Part shown: one piece after another, positions 26,966 through 37,100 of the stretch | Layout of the letters: every line of letters starts with the position of its first letter | Numbering within the stretch: the stretch's first letter is position 1 | Assembly (NCBI GenBank): GCA_016714815.1 | Contig: JADKBZ010000024.1 | Coordinates: 1 to 61,308, forward strand | DNA length: 61,308 bases | Source of the DNA: Holophagales bacterium | GTDB taxonomy: Bacteria > Acidobacteriota > Thermoanaerobaculia > UBA5066 | Reading direction: 5' to 3' | Notes under the pieces: model-generated | What the model saw: the letters and a program-made list of their open reading frames with translations, nothing else | Told to the model about the DNA's origin: nothing | The model's database searches: none | Translations under genes and position numbers: made by a program

Positions 26966-28603
26966 ATGAACGGGACGGAACAAGTCTCCTTCGAGGGACA
27001 CTCAGCGGGCGAGAGCGGTACCTACGACGTCGTCGTCATCGGAGGTGCCATCGCTGGAGCCTCCACCGCCATCCTCCTCCGGCGCCGGAATCCGGCGCTG
27101 CGAGTCCTCGTCGTGGAGAAGGGCGAGGCCTTCGACTGGAAGGTGGGGGAGTCGACGGTCGAGATCTCTTCGTACTTCCTCACGCGCGTCCTCAAGCTCT
27201 ACGACCACCTGAGCCGCGAGCACCTCGCCAAGCAGGCCTTTCGCTACTGGTTTCACAACGAGAAGGTGACCCGCCTGCGCGAGGCGTCCGAGGTGGGGTC
27301 GACGCAGCTGGCGCGCACGCCCGGGTTCCAGCTCGACCGCGCCGTCCTCGACGAGCACGTCCTGAAGGTGGCGGCCACGGAAGGAACCGAGGTCTGGAGG
27401 CCGGCGAAGGTCGTCGACTTCAGCCTCGAGGGAAAGGCGGGGAACTCGGTCACGGTGGAGAAGGCGGACGGGACGAAGGTGACCGTCCGCGCGAAGTGGG
27501 TCGTCGACGCCTCCGGGCGGCAGGCGCTCCTGGCGAGGAAGCGCGGGGGGATCCGGCCGGTGGAAGGACACCCGACGTCGTCCATCTGGGTCCGCTATCG
27601 CAACGTGAAGGACCTCGACGGCGTCGAGGTCGTCGGAACCGACCCGGCCGACCCGTTCGTCCGCGGCGTCGTCGCCTCGCGGCGCCTCGCCACGAACCAC
27701 TTCACCGGCTGGGGCTACTGGATCTGGTTCATCCCGCTTCGCGGCGGCGAGACGAGCGTCGGGCTCGTCTGGGACACGCGCCTCGTCCAGCCCGAGGGGA
27801 AGACGCCCCTCGAGAAGCTGACGAATTTCCTCCACGCGAACCCGCTCACGCGCGAGATGCTCGAGCACGCCGAGCCGGTCGAGGGGGACTGCCGGTACCT
27901 CGGGACGCTTCCCTACTTCCTCGACAAGTTCATCGCGCCGGGCTGGACCTGCGTCGGCGATGCGGGCGGCTTCCTCGACCCGTTCTACTCGCCCGGCCTC
28001 GACCAGATGTCCTTCTCGGTCCACATGCGCGTGGATCTGATCCTCAAGGCGCTCGGCGGGGCGTCGGACGCCGAGATGGAGAAGGAGTACGCCCTCCACA
28101 ACAAGCGCTACGACCGCTTCCTGAACTTCTTCTACCAGGCGATCTACCGCGACAAGTACCACCTGATGGGCGACTACGACACGATGACCACGGCGTTCCT
28201 GATGGACACCGCCCTCTACTACCTCGTCGCGGTCCACCCCCTCTATCGAAGGTCGGCGGAACGGCTCGCGATGCCTCCCTACTACGGCGACGGAGCCGAG
28301 GTCGGCCTCTACCCGATGCGCTTCTACCAGGGGCGGCTCATCTCGATCGCGAAGCGGAAGAAGGCGCTCGGCATCTACGGCAATCACAACGCGGGGCGCC
28401 GCCCCGGCTTCGTCGGCTTCTCGGTGCGCAGCTCGATCCACGTCATGCTCTGGCACGGCCTCCTGCGCTGGGCAAAGGCCGAGGTCGCAAACGCGCTGAC
28501 GTACGTCTGGAAACCGAAACCGATCGAGGGGCCGCAGCCCGTCCTGCCCCCGCGCCTCGCGGCTGCCGGCGGCCCCGGCCTCGAGGCGGCGGCGGGCGGA
28601 TGA
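26966..28603 (+). CDS. Flavin-dependent halogenase-like FAD monooxygenase
   Basis: 545 residues. An N-terminal FAD-binding Rossmann motif (VVIGGAIAGASTA) is followed by the GES-type flavin loop (KVGEST), a second flavin motif CVGDAGGFLDPFYSPGLD and the halogenase hallmark WxWxIP at 252-257 (WIWFIP). A Lys at 89 (AKQAFRYW) sits near where halogenases carry the catalytic Lys. Related enzymes without halogenase activity include geranylgeranyl reductase-like oxidases, so the reaction is not settled. TATCAT lies six bases before the ATG with no Shine-Dalgarno. The next gene begins 13 bases after the stop and encodes a secreted protein, suggesting co-transcription. Confidence 0.82.
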   Translation: MNGTEQVSFEGHSAGESGTYDVVVIGGAIAGASTAILLRRRNPALRVLVVEKGEAFDWKVGESTVEISSYFLTRVLKLYDHLSREHLAKQAFRYWFHNEKVTRLREASEVGSTQLARTPGFQLDRAVLDEHVLKVAATEGTEVWRPAKVVDFSLEGKAGNSVTVEKADGTKVTVRAKWVVDASGRQALLARKRGGIRPVEGHPTSSIWVRYRNVKDLDGVEVVGTDPADPFVRGVVASRRLATNHFTGWGYWIWFIPLRGGETSVGLVWDTRLVQPEGKTPLEKLTNFLHANPLTREMLEHAEPVEGDCRYLGTLPYFLDKFIAPGWTCVGDAGGFLDPFYSPGLDQMSFSVHMRVDLILKALGGASDAEMEKEYALHNKRYDRFLNFFYQAIYRDKYHLMGDYDTMTTAFLMDTALYYLVAVHPLYRRSAERLAMPPYYGDGAEVGLYPMRFYQGRLISIAKRKKALGIYGNHNAGRRPGFVGFSVRSSIHVMLWHGLLRWAKAEVANALTYVWKPKPIEGPQPVLPPRLAAAGGPGLEAAAGG

Positions 28604-28616
28604 GGCGGGGAAGCCG

Positions 28617-29453
28617 GTGAAGCGTCTCCGGGCGGGGCGGGCCGCCCTCCGCGGCGCCGTTGCCGGAGCGCTGCTGCTCGTGGCGGGGCCCGCCCGGGCC
28701 TGGGACGTGAACGCTCTCGTCCTCGAGGCGGCCGCGAGGCAGCGCGAGGGGGAGCTGAGCGCGGGGCGCATCACCCTGGAGAGGATCGAGGTCGAAACCG
28801 ATCTCGACGGGGCCGGCCGGAGAAAGAAGCCGGAGCGGCGGCGCTACTCCGTCGTGATGGACAGGCGCGGAGTCGTCTCGCGCGAGCTGCTGGAGGTCGA
28901 CGGCCGGGAAGCGACCGAGGACGAGAAGGCGAAGTCCCGCAAGGAAGACGAGAAGCGGCGGCGCGCGTCGTTCGAGGTGGGGGGCGCCCGGTCGGACGAG
29001 GAAGAGCTGATGTCGGGGCGCGTCCCGCTCCTCGACCTCCTGCCCCGTCTCCAGTTCCAGCTCGTCGGCGAGGAGCTGCTCGACGGGCGCCCGACCCACG
29101 TCGTCAGCTTCGTTCCGAAGCCGGGTCTCGCGTCGAAGACGATCCGCGACCGCGTCCTGAACGCCTTCGCCGGCACGACCTGGATCGACGTTGCGGAGAA
29201 CCAGGTCCGGAAGATCGACGGTCACCTGACCGTCCCGGTGAAGGTCCTCGGGGGCGCGCTCCTCGACCTCCAGGGGGTGCGGCTCGTCTACGAGACTCGC
29301 GAGGTTCTCCCCGGCGCCTGGGCTCCGTGCCGCGAGGAGATCGACATTCGGGCCGTTGCCGGCATGTTCCTCGGGTTCCGCCGCGAGATCCGTTTCGAGT
29401 TCTCGAACTACCGGAGCGCGCGACCCGAGGTCCCGCTCCGGGCCGCGCGCTGA
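28617..29453 (+). CDS. Secreted protein of unknown function
   Basis: 278 residues from GTG 28617. The signal peptide ends PARA-WD. The mature protein has a highly charged segment at ~85-125 (EDEKAKSRKEDEKRRR) and beta-rich ends. The sequence FQLVGEELLDGRPTHVVSFVPKPG and the final MFLGFRREIRFEFSNYR recall periplasmic LolA/VioE-like half-barrel proteins, a loose fold resemblance. It immediately follows the halogenase-like gene. Confidence 0.78.
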   Translation: MKRLRAGRAALRGAVAGALLLVAGPARAWDVNALVLEAAARQREGELSAGRITLERIEVETDLDGAGRRKKPERRRYSVVMDRRGVVSRELLEVDGREATEDEKAKSRKEDEKRRRASFEVGGARSDEEELMSGRVPLLDLLPRLQFQLVGEELLDGRPTHVVSFVPKPGLASKTIRDRVLNAFAGTTWIDVAENQVRKIDGHLTVPVKVLGGALLDLQGVRLVYETREVLPGAWAPCREEIDIRAVAGMFLGFRREIRFEFSNYRSARPEVPLRAAR

Positions 29454-29551
29454 CGATTCCGGGGCCCCGGAAGTCGTCTCCCTCCCCGTCCGGCGCATAA
29501 TTCCCGGCTGCCCGGCGCTCCCGAGAGGTTCGCCGCGTCAGAGGGAACAGC

Positions 29552-31075
29552 ATGGCCATCGTCCTCAACGGATCCTCCCTGACGGTCCCCGATCTCGTCC
29601 GCATCGCCCGCCACGGGGAGGAGGTCGAGCTCGCCCCCGAGGCGCTCGGGAGGATCCGCGCCTGCCGCGCGGTCCTCGAGGAGAAGATCGACGCCCACGA
29701 GATCATGTACGGCGTCAACACGGGAATCGGAGAGTTCTCGGAGGTCGTCCTCACCGACGAGCAGGTCAAGGAATTCCAGCGTTACCTCATCTACAACCAC
29801 GCCGCAGGTATCGGCGACGCGGCGCCGGAGGAGTACGTCCGCGGCGCGATGGCGGGACGGATCAACGTGCACGCGCACGGCAACTCGGGCTGCCGCCCCG
29901 TCATCACTCAGACACTCGTCGAGATGCTCAACAAGGGTGTCACGCCCGTCGTCTGCCAGAAGGGCTCCGTCGGCGCCTGCGGCGATCTCGCGCCTATGTC
30001 GCAGGTGGCGCTCCTGCTGCTGGGCGAGGGGGAGGCGACCTACCGGGGCGAGCGTCTTCCCGGGAAGGTCGCGATGGAGAAGGCGGGAATCGAGGTCCCC
30101 GGCCTGATGGCGCGCGACGGGCTCGCCACGATCAACGGCTCGAATCTCCTGACGGCGATGAGCGCCATCCACCTCTACGACATCGACCGCTGGCTGAAGC
30201 AGGCCGAGATCGCCTGCTCGATGTCGCTCGAGGCGCTCTTCGCGAACTTCAAGCCCTACGACGTCCGCCTGCACCAGCTGCGCGGGTTTGCCGGGGCGGT
30301 TCGCTCCGCCGCGTCGATTCTCAAGTGCGTCGACGGGAGCGACCTCCTGACGGGCAGGCTCAAGACGAAGGTCCAGGACGCCTACTCGATGCGCTCGACG
30401 CCGCAGGTCATCGGCGCCGCGCACGACGCGGTCGCCTACGCGCGGGCCCAGGTCGAGATCGAGCTGAACGGCGTGGGCGACAACCCGATCTTCCTCCCCG
30501 AGGAGCGGCTCACCCTCACCGGCGCGAACTTCCAGGGGACGCCCGTCTCGCTCCCGATGGACATGATCGGCGCGGCGGTGACGATGGTCTCGGTCCTCTC
30601 GGAGCGGCGGCTCAACCGCCTCAACCACCCTGCGCTCTCCGTCGGCCTCCCCGCCTTCCTGACGAAGGGGGCCGGAATGTTCTCGGGCCTCATGCTGAGC
30701 CAGTACACCGCCGATACGCTCATCGTCGAGCAGCGGATCCTCTCGATGCCGGCCTCGATCCAGTCGATCCCCGCCGCCGCCGACCAGGAGGACTTCGTCT
30801 CGATGGGGATGAACACCGCCATCAAGAACGGGCAGATCCTCGACAACGCGTACGGCATCCTCGGGATCGAGATGATGGCCGCGGCGCAGGCGCTCGACTT
30901 CCGCGACTTCACGCCGGGGCGCGGCGTCGCGGCCGCGCGGCGGGTCGTCCGGACCGTCGTCGATCACCTCGACGTCGACCGTCCCCTCTACACCGACCAC
31001 ACGAACATGAAGGAGCTCGTCCGCTCCTGCCGCGTCCTGGCGGGGGTCGAGGAAGAGGTCGGTTCGCTCGGCTGA
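29552..31075 (+). CDS. HAL/TAL-family aromatic amino acid ammonia-lyase or aminomutase with Ala-Cys-Gly triad
   Basis: 507 residues, full length for the MIO enzyme family. Tyr 53 (YGVNTG), His 83 (NHAAGIG) and the MIO loop GSVGACGDLAPMSQ all fall at the numbering of Pseudomonas histidine ammonia-lyase. The cyclising Ser 143 is replaced by Cys (codon TGC at 29978-29980). The late motif reads QEDFVSMG rather than QEDHVSM, which points to tyrosine-type lyases or aminomutases as much as to histidine ammonia-lyase. The family removes ammonia from, or shifts it in, aromatic amino acids. A -10-like CATAAT lies about 50 bases upstream. No hut genes adjoin, so substrate is open. From memory, Cys at this position is tolerated in mutants. 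Confidence 0.92.
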   Translation: MAIVLNGSSLTVPDLVRIARHGEEVELAPEALGRIRACRAVLEEKIDAHEIMYGVNTGIGEFSEVVLTDEQVKEFQRYLIYNHAAGIGDAAPEEYVRGAMAGRINVHAHGNSGCRPVITQTLVEMLNKGVTPVVCQKGSVGACGDLAPMSQVALLLLGEGEATYRGERLPGKVAMEKAGIEVPGLMARDGLATINGSNLLTAMSAIHLYDIDRWLKQAEIACSMSLEALFANFKPYDVRLHQLRGFAGAVRSAASILKCVDGSDLLTGRLKTKVQDAYSMRSTPQVIGAAHDAVAYARAQVEIELNGVGDNPIFLPEERLTLTGANFQGTPVSLPMDMIGAAVTMVSVLSERRLNRLNHPALSVGLPAFLTKGAGMFSGLMLSQYTADTLIVEQRILSMPASIQSIPAAADQEDFVSMGMNTAIKNGQILDNAYGILGIEMMAAAQALDFRDFTPGRGVAAARRVVRTVVDHLDVDRPLYTDHTNMKELVRSCRVLAGVEEEVGSLG

Positions 31076-31110
31076 CGGCGCACCGCTCCGCGGTCGCCCG
31101 GGGCGGCGCT

Positions 31111-31452
31111 TCAGGTCCTGACGAACTGGGGGAGCTCGAAGGGAATCGGCAGCGACAGCTCGACGAGCCCCTGGTACTCGCCGTTCCGGAACCAGGGAGC
31201 CTGGTAGATGAGCTTTTTCACGCCGGCCTTCTCGATGGTGTAGACGTTCAGCCGGCCCGTCTGGAGGAGCTCCAGGAGGAGGCTCCTCGACGGCTCGGGG
31301 TGGCAGCCGACGAGGCTCTGCCCGATCAGCTCCCGTCCCCCGTCCTTCTCGTGGGTCACGGCGGCGCGGTCGTTCATCTCGAGGACGATTCCGTCCCGGT
31401 CGCAGACGGTGATCGCGGCCTTCAGCTCCTTCACCCAGGCGCCTTCTTCCAT
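31111..31452 (-). CDS. Single PAS-domain protein
   Basis: 113 residues forming one PAS domain and nothing else: VCDRDGIVLEMNDRAA, then GQSLVGCHPEPSR and KKLIYQAPWFRNGEYQGLVE. This is the compact PAS family with the CHPEPSR motif seen in clostridia and other bacteria. It may bind a small ligand or redox cofactor and act by protein contact, since it has no output domain. AGGG precedes the ATG. It converges on the ammonia-lyase gene with 35 bp between. Confidence 0.85.
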   Translation of the reverse strand: MEEGAWVKELKAAITVCDRDGIVLEMNDRAAVTHEKDGGRELIGQSLVGCHPEPSRSLLLELLQTGRLNVYTIEKAGVKKLIYQAPWFRNGEYQGLVELSLPIPFELPQFVRT

Positions 31453-31523
31453 GGCGGTTCCCTCTTTTCTCGCGGCCCGGGTCGCGCCCGGCGACGTGAT
31501 GATGCCTGACCGGGGGCGTTGCC

Positions 31524-31549
31524 AGAGTAGAAAATCAAGACCTGACCCC
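31524..31549 (+). repeat. REP-like repeat, copy 1
   Basis: AGTAGAAAATCAAGACCTGA followed by CCCC, the same element as at 33035, 47080, 53037 and 53070. It lies between the PAS gene and the decarboxylase gene, upstream of both. The 5' TATA half is altered here. Confidence 0.85.
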
Positions 31550-31576
31550 ATTCCGGGTTTGGTACTGTGCGGAGGT

Positions 31577-33016
31577 ATGCCGAGCTCGCCGCCCGCCGAT
31601 TTCGCCGGCACGTCCCTCGAGCTTTCGGCCCCGCAGATGCGAGCCCTCCTCGACGCGGTGCGCGACCGGATCGTCGAGCACGTCGCATCGCTTCCGTCGC
31701 AGCCCGCGGCCGACGTGGAGGGGGCTGCCGCCCTCGCCCGGGAGCTCTTCGAGGCCGAGGCGCCGGAAGCCGGGATCCCCTCGGGAGAGATCCTCGACCT
31801 CCTCTTCGACCGGGCGATCCCGAAGAGCTTCAACACGGCCGGTCCGGGGTACCTCGCCTACATTCCGGGAGGGGGCGTCTTCGCCTCCGCCGTGGCCGAC
31901 CTGATCTCCGACGCCACGAACCGCTACGTCGGCGTCTGGCAGGCGGCGCCGGCGCTCGTCCAGCTCGAGACGAACGTGATCCGCTGGCTCTGCGGGATCG
32001 TGGGGCTCCCCGCGGGGAGCGGCGGCTACCTGGCGACGGGGGGATCGCTCGCCACCTTCACGGCCATCGTCGCGGCGCGTCGGGAGAAGCTTCCGGCCGA
32101 CTTTCTGAAGGGGACGCTCTACGTCTCCGATCAGACGCACCACGCGATCTCGAAGGCCGCGTCGCTCGCGGGGTTTCCTCCGGAGAACGTCCGGTCGATT
32201 CCCTCGGACGGGCGTTTCCGCGTCCGCGTCGATCTCCTCGCGGAGCGGATCGCGGCGGACCGCGAGGCCGGATTCGCGCCCTTCTTCGTCTGCGGCAACG
32301 CCGGGACGACGAACACCGGAGCGGTCGACGACCTCGGCGCGCTGGCGGACCTCTGCGCGCGCGAGCGGCTCTGGCTGCACGCCGACGGGGCCTACGGCGG
32401 CTTCTTCCTCCTGACCGCGCGCGGCAGGGAGACGATGGCGGGGATCGGGCGGGCCGACTCGGTCGTCCTCGACCCGCACAAGGGGCTCTTCCTCCCGTAC
32501 GGCACCGGGGCGCTCCTCGTCCGCGACGCCCAGGTCCTTCGTCGCGCGCACGCCGCGGGGGCCGACTACCTTCCTCACATGCAGGAGGACCCCGGCTTCG
32601 TCGACTACTGCGAGATCTCGCCGGAGCTGTCGCGGGCCTTCCGCGGTCTCCGCGTCTGGCTCCCGCTGAAGCTCCACGGGCTGGGAGCGTTCCGCAGGAA
32701 CCTCGACGAGAAGCTGGACCTCGCGCTCCACGCGGCCGAGGAGCTGCGGAAGATGCCCGGAGTCGAGATCGTCGCCGAGCCCCAGCTCTCCGTCGTCGCG
32801 TTCCGGCTCGTGCGACCCGGCCTCGACGGCGAGGCCCTGAACCGCCTGAATCGCGACCTGATCGCCCGGATCAACGCCCGGCAGCGGATCCACATCTCGG
32901 GGACGGTCCTCGACGGCGCCTTCGTCCTCCGGATCTGCGTCCTCTCGTTCCGGACGCACCTGCCGAGGCTCGAGGAGGGGTTGGAGGACATCCGCGCGTC
33001 GCTGGCCGAGTCGTGA
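31577..33016 (+). CDS. Group II PLP-dependent amino acid decarboxylase
   Basis: 479 residues of the aromatic-amino-acid/glutamate decarboxylase family: TGGSLATFTA, SDQTHHAISKAA (substrate-side His), HADGAYGG and the PLP Lys at 302 in DPHKGLF. It should decarboxylate an L-amino acid to an amine in the cytoplasm. Specificity cannot be read. GGAGG is almost adjacent to the ATG, too close to be ideal, and TACTGT eight bases upstream could be a -10 of a leaderless mRNA. A REP-like repeat lies both before and after the gene. Confidence 0.9.
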   Translation: MPSSPPADFAGTSLELSAPQMRALLDAVRDRIVEHVASLPSQPAADVEGAAALARELFEAEAPEAGIPSGEILDLLFDRAIPKSFNTAGPGYLAYIPGGGVFASAVADLISDATNRYVGVWQAAPALVQLETNVIRWLCGIVGLPAGSGGYLATGGSLATFTAIVAARREKLPADFLKGTLYVSDQTHHAISKAASLAGFPPENVRSIPSDGRFRVRVDLLAERIAADREAGFAPFFVCGNAGTTNTGAVDDLGALADLCARERLWLHADGAYGGFFLLTARGRETMAGIGRADSVVLDPHKGLFLPYGTGALLVRDAQVLRRAHAAGADYLPHMQEDPGFVDYCEISPELSRAFRGLRVWLPLKLHGLGAFRRNLDEKLDLALHAAEELRKMPGVEIVAEPQLSVVAFRLVRPGLDGEALNRLNRDLIARINARQRIHISGTVLDGAFVLRICVLSFRTHLPRLEEGLEDIRASLAES

Positions 33017-33034
33017 CGCCGGCCCTGTCGGATC

Positions 33035-33061
33035 TATAGTAGAAAATCAAGACCTGACCCC
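33035..33061 (-). repeat. REP-like repeat, copy 2, supplying a stop codon
   Basis: TATAGTAGAAAATCAAGACC and TGACCCC. Read on the minus strand it gives GGGGTCAGGTCTTGA, so the membrane-protein gene at 33047 ends in Gly-Val-Arg-Ser and stops inside the repeat. Confidence 0.88.
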
Positions 33062-34075
33062 AATTTCGGCTCTTCCGATGAGCTGGCCGTGGGCGGTCTC
33101 GACCTCGAGGCGCAGGCGCTGGCCGGGGCGGAGCGCGGGGAGGGAGACGCCCGACCGGGAGCGGAAGCCGCGGCCGCGGCCGCCGGTGATCTCGATGAGG
33201 CGGGTTTCGAAGAGGATCTGCCCGTCGACGGACCAGACGTGCCGCACTCCCTCCTCGAGGCCGGCCGGGGCGAGGATCGCGGCGACGGCGACGAGGCGAA
33301 CGGGCGCTCCGGCTGGAAGGGAGCCGAGGGGAGCGGCGACGTCGCGCCCGTTCTCGGCGAGGGAGGTCCCGAAACGGGCGGAGACGAGGCGGAGCGGCGC
33401 GGGAGGGACGGCCGGGCGCCCGAGCGTGACGAGGGCGAGGAAGAAGAGGGCGGCGACCGACGACCGGGCGACGGACCGGAGGAGGCGTCCGGGCCTGGGC
33501 TCCGCGACGAAGGAGACGAAGACGGAAGTCGCGAGGAGCCCGCTCGCGGCCAGGTTCCAGAGGCCGCCGACCTGCCAGACCATCGGAAGGATGAGGTTTG
33601 CGGCCGCGAAGGCGACGAACGCGAGGAACGCGCCGAGCAGGGGCCTCTTCCGCGTGACGACCTCGTCGTAGACGACGTCGATCGTCGCCGCGAGGGCCGC
33701 CGCCGCGAGGAGCACCATGAAGAGGAGCTGCCGCGAAGGGTAGGTCGCGCTCCGGTGGTAGAGCGGGAGGAGAAAGAACGCGAGGCTCTGCAGGAGCCAC
33801 TTCTGGGCCCAGAGGACGAGGCGCCGCGCGGCCCCCTTCCGCTCCTCGGGAAGCCACGACGCGGCCAGCAACGCGGGAAGGGCGAGGCTCGACGCCCAGA
33901 CGGCGCCGACGGAAACGAGGCCGAAGCGCAGGAGCTGCGGGCGGTCCTTCCCGACGACGGCGAAGGCGACGCCCCAGCCGAGGGCCCAGACGCTGTGGAG
34001 CGTCCAGAAGACGGCCTGGTGCCGCCCGGCGAAGCGCGCCAGCCCGCCGAGGCGTTCCGCCCATCTCTCCCGCAC
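33047..34075 (-). CDS. Multi-pass membrane protein with DUF2914-like C-terminal domain
   Basis: About 342 residues from GTG 34075, with GGAG seven bases upstream. The N-terminal two thirds hold about six transmembrane helices. The C-terminal ~110 residues fit the DUF2914 pattern (HVWSVDGQILFETRL then FRSRSGVSLPALRPGQ), an Ig-like extracytoplasmic domain. The final Gly-Val-Arg-Ser and the stop are contributed by a REP-like repeat, so the original C-terminus may have been altered. It begins 47 bases after the stop of the aminotransferase-PEPC fusion and is probably in its operon. Function is unknown. Confidence 0.8.
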   Translation of the reverse strand: MRERWAERLGGLARFAGRHQAVFWTLHSVWALGWGVAFAVVGKDRPQLLRFGLVSVGAVWASSLALPALLAASWLPEERKGAARRLVLWAQKWLLQSLAFFLLPLYHRSATYPSRQLLFMVLLAAAALAATIDVVYDEVVTRKRPLLGAFLAFVAFAAANLILPMVWQVGGLWNLAASGLLATSVFVSFVAEPRPGRLLRSVARSSVAALFFLALVTLGRPAVPPAPLRLVSARFGTSLAENGRDVAAPLGSLPAGAPVRLVAVAAILAPAGLEEGVRHVWSVDGQILFETRLIEITGGRGRGFRSRSGVSLPALRPGQRLRLEVETAHGQLIGRAEIGVRS

Positions 34076-34122
34076 GCCTTCGCTCCCCTCCTTCGCGGCG
34101 ACCCGCGAGTGGAGCAGGATAC

Positions 34123-37100
34123 CTACGCTCCCCGGCTCCCGCGCAGCTTCTCGAGCTCGACGAGCCGCTCGATGGTGTCGAGCTCGAGGTCGTTCTTGCC
34201 GAGCTCCCGGAGGCGCGACCACTCGCGCCGCAGCTCGCGCGAGAGGGAGTCGGGGAGGAGGCGCAGCCAGCCTTCGATCCGGAGGTCGACGAACTCGCGC
34301 TTCTCCTCGAGCGTCAGCTCGCGGGCGAGGAGGAGGCGGGTGGCGTCCTCGGCGTCGACGAGCGTCTGGAGGATCGGCCACCGGTCGCCCGGGCGCTCGG
34401 AGCAGAGCGCCGCGAACGAGCCGCTCGAGGTCTCCCGGATCAGCTCCTCCTCGCGCGTCGTCCGGCTCTCGTGCTCCTTCGTCTCGTCCCAGCTCTCCGA
34501 GTCCTCCGCGAGCCAGCGGAGGTACTCCATGGCGAAGAGGCAGGTCGGGAGGACCAGTCCCTCGCGCGTCCGGGCGTCGACCCAGAGCGCGGCCGAGGCG
34601 CGCAGGCAGCGGCGGGCGGTCGTCTCGGCGAGCTTCTTGCCGAAGACGAGCGACGCCGACTCCCTGACGAAGTGCGGCAGCTCGCTGGAGATGATCTCGC
34701 GATAGCCCGGGACGTGCCTCTCGAGGAGGACGGCCGCGCGCCGGTCGAGGGCGACGAGGTCGCTCGTCACGGCCGGCAGGCCGAGCGTCGTGCAGCCGAG
34801 GTTGTAGACGATGGCACGCGGCAGGGTGACCCCCTCGGGCCAGGCGTCGCGCAGGTCGCGGTTGTCGGGGAGAGAGGTTCCCCCGCCCCACTCCTCGGGG
34901 TAGGTCGGGATCGACCGGCCGTAGTTCACCGAGCCGGTCGCGCGGATCCGCACGCGCGTCTGCGGCACGAGCCCGCCGAAGGGAGAGAGGAGCGGCGCGA
35001 TCCTCAGGAGCGTTTCCGTGTGCGCTTTCACCCCCGATTCCAGGAGCCGCATCAGGGCTTCGTGGTCGGCGGACGAAACGACGGGGGCGAAGACTCCGGA
35101 AGCGACCTCGGCGCGGAACGCCGCGGCGAGCCGCTCGGCCTCGGCCGGGGCGTCGGAGCGGATTCCCTGCATCGTGACGCCGTCGGCGCGCGAGAACTGG
35201 CGGACGACGCCCGGGTGATCCGGGTCGAACCCGCCCCGGAAGCCGGCGCGCCCGGCCCCGATCAGGAAGGTGACCTGCGGCGCCGGCTCCCCGGCCTTCC
35301 GGGCCAGGGCGGCGAGGCGGCGCTCGGCCTCCTCCCGGCCGGCGAGGGCGAGCGTGCAGGCGGCGTCCGTCGCGATCTTGCCGCTCTGCTCGGCGGTGTC
35401 CGACATCGCCACGAAGACGCGGACGATGGCCTCGTCGCGGTCGAAGCGGGTCCGGAAGACGTCCGCCGTCGGGAGGCCGGCAAGGTCGCGCCCCCGCTCG
35501 AGCGCGAGGTAGAACGCCTCGAGGAACTCGGGCAGGTGCGCGAGGGCGCCGACGTTCTCGCAGAGCGGGACGAGGCGGACCCGGGAGACCTTCGCCACGA
35601 GCGCGGCCCGGAGGGCCTCGGGGACTTTCTTCCCGAGGAAGACGTCGGCGTGCCCGTCTGTCCCTTCGAAGAGCCCGGCGATCGCCGCACGGTAGAGGGT
35701 TCCGATCTTGATGACGGCGCCGATCTCGGCGATCGAGTTCACCTGCGGGACGCTGATCTCGGGAAGGGCGTTCTGGACGGGGGTGATTCCGACCTTCTCG
35801 CAGGCGAGGTGAAAGAGGACGTTGGCGCGGGCGACCGAGCCGAGGATCCGGACGATCTTCTCCTCGTCCTGCTCGATGAAGGGGTTCGGGACGCGGAAGA
35901 GGAGGTGGCGGTCCTCGCCCGGGACGATCCCGTGCCTGAGGAGCGCGAGGACGACCCTCTCGGGCAGGTCGAGCCACTCGGGGCTGATCTGGCGCCCCTC
36001 GAAGTCGAGGAGGACCTCGCTGCACGGCCCGAGGAGGTCGGTGATCGTCTCCTCGTATTCCGGCCGCGCCTCGACGAGGGGGTTCCACTCGAGGTACTTC
36101 AGCGCGAGCCGGGCGCGGTCGGACGCCCCGGCCGGGGCCGCGTCGAGAGCGCGCCGGAGCTGCTCGGCGCGGTGGGTCGTCGAGTCGGGGTGCTTCGTGC
36201 CGGTGAGGCGGAGGGTCTCGTGGCGCGGGTTCTTCAGGAACGCCGCCCGCGCGACCGCGAAGGCCTTCGGGTCGAGGCCGTCGAGGGCGCCGTAGCCGTC
36301 CGCCGTGCAGACGCTTTCCCAGACGGCGTCGAGGATCGACGGCAGGGGACCGGCCGTCGGCGCGGACGGGGCGGGGGCGCTCGACCCGAGGCGCCCCTGC
36401 TTCGTGATCCGCGCGCGGACCCGGTCGATGAAGACCGACAGCTCCTTGACGTCCTTCGAGCCGTAAGAGAGGCGCTGCCACGTTCCGTAGCGGGCCGCGT
36501 CGGAGCCGGCGAAGGCGATGAACGGGATTCCCCCGACGCCGCCCGAGAGGAGGAGCTCGAAGGCGTCGACCGAGTCCTTCACGACGGCCCTCTCGTGGAT
36601 GCCGCCGCGAAGCCGGTCGAAGGGCTCGCCGACGAGGCCGGGGAAGGCGAGCGGAGCGTAGAAGGTGCCGCCGAAGTCGGTCCGCTCGACGCCGAGCGGG
36701 GCGAGCTCGTCGGCCGCCTTCGCCATGAAGTCGCGCCGCTCGGTCATGTAGGGCGAGGGCCGCCGGAGGATCGCCAGCGGGCTCTGGAGCGCGGCGAGGG
36801 CCCAGTCCTGGGCGAGGGTCGACGGGGTGGCGACGAGCCAGGCGGAGAGGTTCGCGAGGATCTCCCGCGCCCGAACGCCGTTCGAACGGATCTGGTCGGA
36901 GATCACCATCCAGCAGGCGCGGGCACCGGTGGAGGCGCCGAACATGTCCATTTTGGACAGGCCCGACAGCGAGACGACCCAGTCGCGCCACTCGGGCTCG
37001 GCGAAGGCGGGGTTCACGAACCAGCCGACGTAGTCGAGACGCTGGTAGACCGAGTCGTAGAGGACGTAGCAGCGGTGCTTCACCGCGGCCCGGACGAGCT

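Noticed and set aside
29552..31075. Naming the ammonia-lyase hutH
   Set aside because: The key motif QEDFVSMG and the Ala-Cys-Gly triad depart from HAL, and no hut genes adjoin.
31431..31688. Short proteins containing VLIFYSGN or KSRPDPI near the repeats
   Set aside because: These are translations of the REP-like repeat itself and recur wherever it occurs.
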